A program made the position numbers and the translations under genes. Shown here piece by piece: positions 6,501 through 14,167 of a DNA stretch of 14,167 nt. The DNA is from Deltaproteobacteria bacterium RIFOXYA12_FULL_61_11 (lineage in GTDB: Bacteria > Bdellovibrionota_F > JAHFAK01 > YA12-FULL-61-11). The notes under the pieces are model-generated. The model saw nothing but the letters and a program-made list of their open reading frames with translations, did no database searches and was not told the DNA's origin. Position 1 is the stretch's first letter; the number at the start of each line of letters is the position of its first letter. Location of the stretch: assembly GCA_001799195.1 (NCBI GenBank), contig MGSU01000077.1, positions 1-14,167 of the forward strand, written 5' to 3'.

Positions 6501-8515
6501 CCAAGGGGCGTCTTGCCGGAGAGCGTTATCCGGTTCTGAACGCCGCCAAGCTCTACCATCATGACGACCTGGGCCGCCTGACCCGGGTGGAGTACCAGGT
6601 CAAGGGCCGCAACGTGTTCGCCATCGATTACCAGTTCGATCAACGCCACAACGTAATCCGCAAGGTCGAGGGAGGCAGGACCTGGACCTATGCCTACGAC
6701 GAACACGGACGTTTGACCAAGGCCGACCTCAACGGCAAGACCAAGGTCGAGTACCGCTACGACGGTTTGGGCAATCGCGTATGGCAGAACCTGGTGGGAA
6801 GGGAGGGCAAATCGGTCTACCAGGGAGACCGGCTGGTCCGCTCCGGCGAGCACCTGCTCGAATACGATCGGCACGGCAACGTGATCGCCATCACCACCGA
6901 TGGTGCGACGACACGCTACCGGTACGACCACAACCACCAACTCGTGGAAGTGACCCGCAACGGCACCTTGCTCTACAGCCTTGGCTACGATCCCTTCGGC
7001 CGGCGGTACCGCAAGACCGACAGTCGCAACGTCACCACCCATTACCTCTATGACGGCCTGAATGCCGTCACCATGCTGCAAGGACGTTCAAAACTGGACC
7101 TGTATCACGGCTTCATCGAAATGAACCCGGTCCTCTTCAACGATGGCAGTGCCTGGTTCCTGCCGGTGAAAGACGGGCTGGAGAACGTGCTCGGCTTGAT
7201 CAATGCGAAGGGCGAGGTCGTGGACCTCCGGCTGTACCTCCCCTTCGGCACCCAACTCAGCAGTCCGCGGATCTTCCCTTTCGGTTTCAACAGCAAGCTG
7301 GTCGACCTCGAGAGCGGTCTCGTCCCGTATCTCAACCGTCAGTACCATCCCGAGCTCGGACGGTTCCTCTCCCGCGACCCGCTCGGAGTCAACGGGGAGC
7401 TCAATTCCTACACCTATGTCGACAACAACCCCCAAACCTTTGCCGACCCCCTTGGTCTCAAGGGATTCAATTATTTCCTCAAGGGGCACTCCCTCGACCA
7501 ACAGCAAGCGGGTTTGCCCCTGCGCTACGCTCTGCCGGGCACCTACTTGCCGCACGGCCCGAGTTTTCCCGGAGCTCTGAGTGGGGTCGACAACCTCGCG
7601 TACGATTACCTCGGCAACCCCGTCTACCACAACCCCAGGGCGACCAGGACCTTCACCCGCCACGCCAACGATCGTATCGACTTGAACATACCGGCGGCGA
7701 TTCTGGAGAGCGCCCAGGCCAGGACCATCGGACTGACCGTCGCCGATGCCGGGGAAAGCGGTTTCCTGGAGCATCGCGCCGCTTTCACTCCGACCTTCTT
7801 CGACCCGACCCCGGGCAAGATGGTCGCGGCCTTGGCCCGCGCACCCTTCGAAGCGGCAAAAACCACCGGTCAGGGTCTGTGGAGGGGCGACAGCTACTTC
7901 CTGAACCTCTTCGTCTTGCGGCCCGGAGACCCGGAGCTGGTCTCCCCGGGACTTGTCGCTGTTCCAGCCCCCGGCAGGGGCGCCGCTTCCGCTTCCCTGG
8001 GCGGCTTCTTGCGTCTCGGCCTGCGGCATTCCTTGTCCCAGAATGTCATCAAACGTTTCCTGAGCACTCGGTCGGATTACGCCGGAGGTCAGGAGACGGT
8101 CGGGAAGCAGAGCGGTTGGGGGTTGTGGCACCTCGCTTCCTCGACCCTCCGGAGTTCCTTGACCTCGGCCACCTCCTTCCTCGGCCTGTTCAACCTCCTG
8201 CCAAGTCCGTATTCGTTGACCTCCCTGGCCGCCGGTCCGAATGTGCAGCTCTCCCTGGGAGGTCCTCCTGGAACCGGATCGGTCCTCTCCGCCCTCGCGA
8301 GTCCAGCACTTTTCCGAGCCGGTGGGGATCGTTCGGGGACCTTCCCCTTCTCCGCGGGAGGGGTCAACCTGCCGGCCACGGTAATGCAGGAATTGCAGGC
8401 CCAGGGGTTAGATGCCCGCAATCCTGAACAGCTCCCGGTGCTCTCGGTGTTGCCGGGTCTGGTCGACCAGGGCAATCAGGACACGATGCAGCGCCCGGAC
8501 AACGGCTGTTATTAG
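3599..8515 (+). CDS. exported RHS/YD-repeat protein with core domain and unrecognised C-terminal tail
   Basis: This 1638-residue protein begins with a Sec signal peptide (SSRRS, Leu-rich core, cleavage near SAGA at 21-24). A DUF6531-like segment follows at about 36-110 (NIKNGNLYL, LQRTYNSYN, FGYGWSFNF). YD repeats start at about residue 213 and run to about 1200, with many GxLxxxxD...YxYDxxGxL units; in known structures these build a hollow beta-cocoon. A CCN motif sits at Cys381-Cys382. The RHS-associated core is complete: LYLPFGT at 1212, GRFLSRDPLG at 1254-1263 and ADPLGL at 1282-1287, the region where known RHS toxins self-cleave. The 351-residue tail (1288-1638) is rich in Leu, Ser, Gly, Pro and Ala, ends in NGCY, and matches no toxin domain I know. 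Translation starts at GTG 3599, after AGAGGTGA (3588-3595). No immunity-like gene follows; a NUDIX gene starts 9 bases after the stop codon. It could be a polymorphic toxin, an adhesive surface protein or a wall-associated protein. Confidence 0.95.
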   Translation: MSSRRSLLLFGLLLSFSGLGSAGATLVRDEVVHRFPDPVNIKNGNLYLVYEDLYLPASTMPLVLQRTYNSYNKQPSPFGYGWSFNFQYKIMESPRGFLLLIEGDGYTSAFVKDDQLFDRASQAGIITSRRIEEDKRLNQYQDDGYYRHLRLKLERDDTYFEEMSRKYLFIKLPLANGIYVSKARGLQKIKKSDKGYVLLTKQRQRLFFDAQGRLTKLSNSAGKSITFNYRDQRLISISDPYRRTITFTYNRDGYIARLIDPTKRSIRFEYDERGDLIEVHRGKRIERFEYGRAHELTKTVYPDGTATAIEYDVTRKAVTKLLGPGTLQTTIGYRITNWENKFYERVVTDPNGVKTTYLFEGEKATTFLPSGGKILSYTNSCCNSPYKIVDAANNTLLYEYDEYGNVLSFTTSMGAVTKYTYDDQQRLTSISNHHGTSHYRYDKAGNVVDTELPGKLHYRYGYDKRGDLVEQRDPENNLLKVEYDQWGNPAALVDEEGQRWLYRYDLMGRLLETRDPRGGRYRYEYDDLDRLVRVLGPGRDTVRFAYDLADNVTSLTDQAGHTVNYRYDQTRNLVTLRDPEGGEQVFDYDAGGRLTTFRNTQGQRTAFSYDAKGNLQKMVDPLGTEYSLDYDHIGRLVAMTSSVGYKERYRYDAVGRLIAVDKHDQPFLRLDYQLKPPSIRLNDSFDNYLVTTFDVLGRPLSVVDKFGNTLVNEFDGNGNLLGSTLNGQPGLRYAYDRRGKPRQVSLPKGDHGVTYKYDGNGNLASLTDLFGRTTSYEYGARDELVAVTHPSNRGLRFEHDSRGLITAVTLPDRGRAAYAYDKLGRLRSYQYRDDAPFTYKYDQAGHLVTLETDDRKLGYVYDDLGQVLQVLQDGKVLASYRYNADGTVAAAKNDETMYEFEYDGQRRLMAIRDLTTSTAITYQYDRRGHKTGFSLSGGDQREWKLDKELRISAIKRNGKDLILFDFDAKGRLAGERYPVLNAAKLYHHDDLGRLTRVEYQVKGRNVFAIDYQFDQRHNVIRKVEGGRTWTYAYDEHGRLTKADLNGKTKVEYRYDGLGNRVWQNLVGREGKSVYQGDRLVRSGEHLLEYDRHGNVIAITTDGATTRYRYDHNHQLVEVTRNGTLLYSLGYDPFGRRYRKTDSRNVTTHYLYDGLNAVTMLQGRSKLDLYHGFIEMNPVLFNDGSAWFLPVKDGLENVLGLINAKGEVVDLRLYLPFGTQLSSPRIFPFGFNSKLVDLESGLVPYLNRQYHPELGRFLSRDPLGVNGELNSYTYVDNNPQTFADPLGLKGFNYFLKGHSLDQQQAGLPLRYALPGTYLPHGPSFPGALSGVDNLAYDYLGNPVYHNPRATRTFTRHANDRIDLNIPAAILESAQARTIGLTVADAGESGFLEHRAAFTPTFFDPTPGKMVAALARAPFEAAKTTGQGLWRGDSYFLNLFVLRPGDPELVSPGLVAVPAPGRGAASASLGGFLRLGLRHSLSQNVIKRFLSTRSDYAGGQETVGKQSGWGLWHLASSTLRSSLTSATSFLGLFNLLPSPYSLTSLAAGPNVQLSLGGPPGTGSVLSALASPALFRAGGDRSGTFPFSAGGVNLPATVMQELQAQGLDARNPEQLPVLSVLPGLVDQGNQDTMQRPDNGCY

Positions 8516-8519
8516 GAGG
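8514..8519 (+). promoter_or_regulatory. Shine-Dalgarno of the NUDIX gene overlapping the RHS stop codon
   Basis: AGGAGG at 8514-8519 shares two bases with the TAG stop of the RHS gene (8513-8515) and sits 4 bases before ATG 8524. Ribosomes finishing RHS translation therefore end on the NUDIX ribosome-binding site, which implies co-transcription and probably translational coupling. Confidence 0.8.
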
Positions 8520-8523
8520 GAAC

Positions 8524-9105
8524 ATGCTCGTACCGGCCGAGCTCTCGACGCGGCTGGAGCCTGCGGCGACGATCTATCCGCCGGATCCGCCGGGCACCGT
8601 CCCAGCCGCGGTCTTGGTACCGCTCCGCTTGCACCCTCGCGGCTGGAAGGTCCTCGTGACGAAACGCACCGATGCGGTGACGACCCACAAGGGGCAGATC
8701 TCGTTCCCCGGTGGAGTCCATGACCGTGGAACCGACCCCACCTTCCTGGCCACGGCGCTGCGCGAGACCCGTGAAGAAATCGGCGTCCCTGCCGGAGAGA
8801 TCCACATACTCGGCCGGCTTGCTCCGTACGTCACGATCACCAACTTCTGCATCCACCCCTTCGTGGGTCAATTGCTGGGGGGGGAAGACTATCTCCCGAA
8901 TCCCGCGGAGGTCGAACGCATTCTCGAATTCGAATTGGCCCCCTTGGCCGAGGGCCGGGGGTATTCCTCCCTCTCGGTCGAGGTGGAGGGGCACCCTTAC
9001 CACAGTCACGTCTACAGCGTGGCCGAAGACCTGGTCATCTGGGGGGCGACCGCCCATCTCCTCCACCAACTCTTGCGGCTTTTCTCTGCCGGAGCAACCG
9101 AGTAG
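8524..9105 (+). CDS. NUDIX hydrolase, CoA pyrophosphatase (NudL) type
   Basis: The 193-residue protein carries the signature of the NudL/PCD1-like CoA pyrophosphatases just before and inside the Nudix box: VTKRTDAVTTHKGQISFPGG at about residues 45-64, then TALRETREEIG at 77-87. Glu81, Glu84 and Glu85 are the expected metal-binding residues of the REXXEEXG core. Family members split CoA or acyl-CoA into phosphopantetheine and 3',5'-ADP in the cytoplasm. Length is normal for this type (E. coli NudL is about 190 residues). The start ATG follows an excellent AGGAGG. The RHS gene ends only 8 bases upstream, so the two share a transcript, which is odd for such unrelated roles. Other Nudix substrates cannot be excluded. 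Confidence 0.9.
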   Translation: MLVPAELSTRLEPAATIYPPDPPGTVPAAVLVPLRLHPRGWKVLVTKRTDAVTTHKGQISFPGGVHDRGTDPTFLATALRETREEIGVPAGEIHILGRLAPYVTITNFCIHPFVGQLLGGEDYLPNPAEVERILEFELAPLAEGRGYSSLSVEVEGHPYHSHVYSVAEDLVIWGATAHLLHQLLRLFSAGATE

Positions 9106-9126
9106 ACCCCAGGTTCCATACTGTGC

Positions 9127-9155
9127 TTTACAAAGTTCCGGTGATCGAGTACCAT
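9127..9155 (+). promoter_or_regulatory. putative promoter of dksA
   Basis: TTTACA (9127-9132, 5/6 to TTGACA) and TACCAT (9150-9155, 4/6 to TATAAT) are separated by exactly 17 bases in the 97-base gap between the NUDIX gene and dksA. Predicted transcription start is near 9162, about 40 bases before the ATG. dksA is therefore likely to be transcribed independently of the RHS-NUDIX unit. Confidence 0.5.
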
Positions 9156-9202
9156 CGTCGGGTTCATTTCGGTGCGGTTTAATGAAAGGGAGCATACAGG
9201 GC

Positions 9203-9568
9203 ATGGACAAGGCCAAGCTCGAGGAATTCAGGCACATCCTCACTGACCAGATGGAGCACCTGATCCACGAAGCCCATAAAACCATGGGCGATATGACCTA
9301 TGTCAAAGAAAACATGCCCGATCCCACCGATTTGGCGTCCGAGGATTACGACCGCAACTTTCTCCTGCGCATCAGGGATCGCGAGCGTAAATTGATCCTC
9401 AAGATACGTGAGGCGCTCACCCGTATCGACGGTGGGACCTTCGGAGTCTGCGAGATCTGCGGGGACGAGATCGGAGAAGAACGGCTGCGCGCCCGTCCGG
9501 TCACGACCCAGTGCATCGATTGTAAGACCGAGGCCGAGATCGCCGAGAAACGGCTGCGCCGCAACTGA
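9203..9568 (+). CDS. dksA: RNA polymerase-binding transcription factor DksA
   Basis: This 121-residue protein has the DksA layout: an N-terminal helical hairpin (about 3-74) and a C4 zinc finger with Cys83, Cys86, Cys104 and Cys107 in CX2C-X17-CX2C spacing. The coiled-coil tip carries DPTDLA at residues 40-45, matching the DxxDxA motif that true DksA proteins insert into the RNA polymerase secondary channel and that many paralogues lack. It should therefore act in stringent-response control of transcription with ppGpp. It is shorter than E. coli DksA (151 residues), as is usual in deltaproteobacterial forms. ATG 9203 is chosen because MDKAKLEEF is a typical start and AAAGGGAG (9185-9192) lies 10 bases upstream; ATG 9182 would add seven residues. 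A probable own promoter precedes it. Confidence 0.92.
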   Translation: MDKAKLEEFRHILTDQMEHLIHEAHKTMGDMTYVKENMPDPTDLASEDYDRNFLLRIRDRERKLILKIREALTRIDGGTFGVCEICGDEIGEERLRARPVTTQCIDCKTEAEIAEKRLRRN

Positions 9569-9594
9569 CGAATGAGCCTCCCGAGTATTGCCGC

Positions 9595-12144
9595 GTGAAG
9601 AGACCTCCGGTCGTCGCCGTTTGCCTGTGTTTTTTCAGCCTGGGCTTCCCGACCCTCCTGTTCGGCCAGGAGGATCTCTTCCCTCTCCCCGAAGCTTACC
9701 GTCCCAATGTGGATTTCTGGGAAAAGATCTACAGTGTTACCACCACCAGCCAGGGATTGCTCCACGATGCCGAGGACCTCTCCCTTGTCTTCGCGGAGCT
9801 CGATTTCTCCAAGACCCCTCCCAGGGGGTCCCGGGCACGCTACCTCAAGACCGAGAAGGCCCGATTGGTCTCCGCCCTCGAACGCTTGGCGGAGAGACTC
9901 GACACACCTGAGCTCACCCCAGAAGAGCAGGCCTTGCGCCGCGTGTTCGAACCGAGGCTAGAGCGCGACCGAGTCCTCGGCGCGGCCAAGAACCTGCGGT
10001 TCCAACTCGGCCAGAAGGACAAGTTCGTCCGCGGGGTGGCCGTCTACCTGCGCCTCGAGAACACCTTGCGCACGATTTTCCGCGCCGAGGGTGTCCCCGA
10101 GGACCTGAGCTTCCTCCCGCAGGTGGAGAGTTCGTTCAATGTCTATGCTTATTCCAAATTCGGCGCAGCCGGCATGTGGCAGTTCATGTTGAGTACCGGC
10201 CGCCTCTTCCTGCACATCGATCCCGTGCTCGACGAGCGCCTCGACATCGAGATCAGCACCCGTGCAGCCGCCCGCCTGCTCAAGCACAACTTCGATGTGC
10301 TCGGAGCCTGGCCACTGGCCATCACCGCCTACAATCACGGCCTGAACGGGATGAAGCGGGCCAAGGCAGAACATGGCGAATTCCAGGACGTCTTCACCGG
10401 CTACCGCAGCCGGGCGTTTGGTTTCGCTTCGCGGAACTTCTACGCAGAATTCCTTGCCGCGCGCCGGATCATGCAGAACCACGAGCGCTATTTTGGTCCC
10501 ATCGCTCCCGAGCCGGAACCCGAGTTGACCACCCTGGTGCTGCCCGATTTCATTGCCGCCGGCGATCTTGCAGCCGGCCTTGGAGTGTCTGTCGAGGAAC
10601 TCGAACACCACAACCCCTCCCTGCGCGACCCGGTTTGGAAATCGGACAAGTATGTGCCACGTGGTTTCTCCCTCAAGATCCCTGCCAGATCCGGCATCGA
10701 CTACCGGACGCGCTACGCCGGCATCGCCGCCGCGGCCAAGAAGAACGCTCAGCGCCCCACCACCCTGTACGTCGTGAAGAAGGGCGATACACTTTCGAGC
10801 ATCGCGCGCAAACACGGGGTGCCGGCCAAACGCATTGCGCAACTCAATTCCCTGCGCGGGTCCCGCATCTATCGCAATCAGCGCCTGCGCCTCCCTTCGA
10901 CCGAGGTCGTCGTTCTGGCTTCACCACCACTTGTTGCGCAAGCTCCGGTCCCAGCGAGTCGACCGAGCACCGCCCCGAGCACCGAGGATACCTATGTGGT
11001 CCGGCGAGGAGACAATCTCACCGACATCGCGCGCCGCCAGGGCGTCGACCTCGCTGTTCTTCGCGAACTCAACGCCTTGCAGGGATCTCGGATCCTCCCT
11101 GGGCAACGACTCGTGCTGCGCCGGGCCGAGGTCGTGGCCTCTGCCCCTCCCGAGGCACCTCGTGGCGCCAAGGAGCGTTGGCTCGTGCGCAAAGGAGACA
11201 CCCTCACGGCAGTGGCCAGAGCGACAGGTCTGCCCCTGGACACCCTCCGACGTCTGAATGACCTCCGAGGTGACCGGCTCCTGGTCGGCCAAGTGCTACG
11301 GTTGCGAGAAGTGCCCCCTGCTACTGTGGTCGCCCTGGCACCTGCGCCGGCTCCCTCGGAGACCCCGCGACCGACCGAGCCGGCAGTTCCCGAAGGCAAG
11401 GCTGAACCCTCGCCCGTTCCTGCAGCTCCTCCGCCGGTTCCTGCCCCAGGCGAGACCTCTCCTGTGGGGCAAGATACAGCGGCTCCTCCTGAAACTCCGG
11501 TACTCGAGGCAGAAGGTGGAGAAGGCGAAGCGCCCGGGGACGTCACCCTCACCGCCGCGGCAGCTCCGGAACCCGTCGAAGAACTCGTCGGAGCAGCCTG
11601 GGTTCCTCCCGAGCCGGCAGGCACCGTGCCTGAAGAGCCCCCTCCCGCGCCCCCGGTCCTCGACGCGCCGGCGGTTGTCACCCCCGCGATAGCGGTTACC
11701 CCCCCGGTAGAAACCTTCCCGATCGAAGTCATCACCGTGGAGGCGGAAGAGACCCTCGGCCACCTGGCCGAATGGCTCGGTGTTCGCGCCGCAGACCTCA
11801 GGCGGCTCAATGGCTTGCGTTTCAACCAGGATCTCGGACTGAACCAGCGGCTGCGGATCGAGTTTTCCCGGGTCGACCGGGAGGAATTCCTGCAGCGACG
11901 CAACGAGTACCACAAGATGATTGAGGACGACTTCAACCGCGCGTATCGGATAGGCGAGGTGCTCCAGCACACCGTGGCCCGTGGCGAGACCCTGTGGAGT
12001 CTTTGTCACAAGAAGTTCCAGCTCCCGCTCTGGTTGCTCGTCGGTCACAATCCCAACCGGGATCTGAGCAAACTGGCCGCGGGCGACGTGATCAACATCC
12101 CGATGATCGAAGAACTGAATGCTCAGGAACGTGGGGGCCACTGA
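9595..12144 (+). CDS. lytic murein transglycosylase with multiple LysM domains (MltD-like)
   Basis: The 849-residue protein has a signal peptide (about 1-24), a helical region (about 30-155) and an SLT-type lytic transglycosylase domain at about 160-300. Hallmarks are the likely catalytic Glu178 in LPQVESSFN, then SKFGAAGMWQFM and AITAYNHG (243-249). It would cleave peptidoglycan glycan strands to anhydromuropeptides in the periplasm. LysM modules bind the glycan: a degenerate one at about 313-362, three clear ones starting at 392 (YVVKKGDTLSSIA), 467 (YVVRRGDNLTDIA) and 529 (WLVRKGDTLTAVA), then after a Pro/Ala/Glu-rich linker (about 575-712) two more at 713 and 792 (HTVARGETLWSL). E. coli MltD has 452 residues and two LysM modules, so this is an expanded form. 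No lipobox is evident, unlike E. coli MltD. The GTG start has a poor Shine-Dalgarno but gives a proper signal peptide. It lies 26 bases after dksA, so co-transcription is likely. Confidence 0.93.
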   Translation: MKRPPVVAVCLCFFSLGFPTLLFGQEDLFPLPEAYRPNVDFWEKIYSVTTTSQGLLHDAEDLSLVFAELDFSKTPPRGSRARYLKTEKARLVSALERLAERLDTPELTPEEQALRRVFEPRLERDRVLGAAKNLRFQLGQKDKFVRGVAVYLRLENTLRTIFRAEGVPEDLSFLPQVESSFNVYAYSKFGAAGMWQFMLSTGRLFLHIDPVLDERLDIEISTRAAARLLKHNFDVLGAWPLAITAYNHGLNGMKRAKAEHGEFQDVFTGYRSRAFGFASRNFYAEFLAARRIMQNHERYFGPIAPEPEPELTTLVLPDFIAAGDLAAGLGVSVEELEHHNPSLRDPVWKSDKYVPRGFSLKIPARSGIDYRTRYAGIAAAAKKNAQRPTTLYVVKKGDTLSSIARKHGVPAKRIAQLNSLRGSRIYRNQRLRLPSTEVVVLASPPLVAQAPVPASRPSTAPSTEDTYVVRRGDNLTDIARRQGVDLAVLRELNALQGSRILPGQRLVLRRAEVVASAPPEAPRGAKERWLVRKGDTLTAVARATGLPLDTLRRLNDLRGDRLLVGQVLRLREVPPATVVALAPAPAPSETPRPTEPAVPEGKAEPSPVPAAPPPVPAPGETSPVGQDTAAPPETPVLEAEGGEGEAPGDVTLTAAAAPEPVEELVGAAWVPPEPAGTVPEEPPPAPPVLDAPAVVTPAIAVTPPVETFPIEVITVEAEETLGHLAEWLGVRAADLRRLNGLRFNQDLGLNQRLRIEFSRVDREEFLQRRNEYHKMIEDDFNRAYRIGEVLQHTVARGETLWSLCHKKFQLPLWLLVGHNPNRDLSKLAAGDVINIPMIEELNAQERGGH

Positions 12145-12191
12145 TCCTCGCGACTGCCTGACCCACCCTTTGTCGAGGTAGGAATTCCAGC

Positions 12192-14167
<1,976 letters not shown>

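Noticed and set aside
5180-7081. Very long minus-strand open frame (633 codons) opposite the RHS gene, and a similar one at 3065-4912
   Set aside because: They run antisense to an unmistakable YD-repeat protein, have Val/Asp/Gly-rich low-information translations and no ribosome-binding site. GC-rich third positions commonly create such shadows; the second also crosses yceD and rpmF.
4200-7200. Internal DNA repetition across the RHS gene as a possible repeat array
   Set aside because: The periodicity comes from coding YD repeats that have diverged at DNA level; there are no uniform repeats and spacers as in CRISPR.
8524-9105. NUDIX protein as a dedicated immunity protein for the RHS tail
   Set aside because: It carries the full CoA-pyrophosphatase signature and catalytic residues, so a housekeeping enzyme is the simpler reading; the idea is kept only as a test in the findings.
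10992-11972. Minus-strand 326-codon frame opposite the LysM protein
   Set aside because: Its translation is Ser/Gly/Ala/Arg low-complexity sequence mirroring the Pro-rich linker, so it is a shadow of the real gene.
12146-12178. CCTCG/CGAGG pairing that could mask the lon ribosome-binding region
   Set aside because: Only five base pairs with a 23-base loop; expected by chance in GC-rich DNA.

Overview
The window reads as a GC-rich, Gram-negative chromosomal segment. It has a lipoprotein gene, a DksA with a genuine coiled-coil tip motif, a LysM-type membrane-bound lytic transglycosylase, and the proteobacterial yceD-rpmF pair. Protein style (cysteine-rich lipoprotein, very long secreted RHS protein, Pro/Ala-rich LysM protein) points to a deltaproteobacterial, perhaps Myxococcota-like lineage. 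That placement is an inference from memory of protein families, not from a search.

Bases 1-1390 are visibly more AT-rich than the rest. They carry one minus-strand gene for a secreted, cysteine-rich putative lipoprotein of unknown function, then about 345 bases with no recognisable gene but with short direct repeats. From 1392 every gene is on the plus strand: a VOC-superfamily (glyoxalase-fold) protein, a small exported protein of unknown function behind a good AT-rich promoter, then yceD and rpmF (ribosomal protein bL32) as a tight pair.

The centre (3599-8515) is one 1638-residue exported RHS/YD-repeat protein with a signal peptide, an N-terminal DUF6531-like segment, roughly a thousand residues of YD repeats, a complete RHS-associated core (GRFLSRDPLG ... 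ADPLGL) and a 351-residue C-terminal tail that I do not recognise. No immunity-type gene follows. Instead its stop codon overlaps the Shine-Dalgarno sequence of a CoA-pyrophosphatase-type NUDIX hydrolase. This RHS gene sits directly after rpmF, where plsX-fabH is often found.

The right side holds dksA (with its own plausible promoter), an 849-residue lytic transglycosylase with five clear and one degenerate LysM modules, and the first 658 codons of lon, which runs off the window before its catalytic serine. Housekeeping functions (ribosome assembly, stringent-response transcription control, cell-wall remodelling, proteolysis) therefore surround a large surface or secreted RHS protein. The strongest candidates for something new are the RHS tail and the cysteine-rich lipoprotein. 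I see no CRISPR array, tRNA, rRNA, transposase or integrase.
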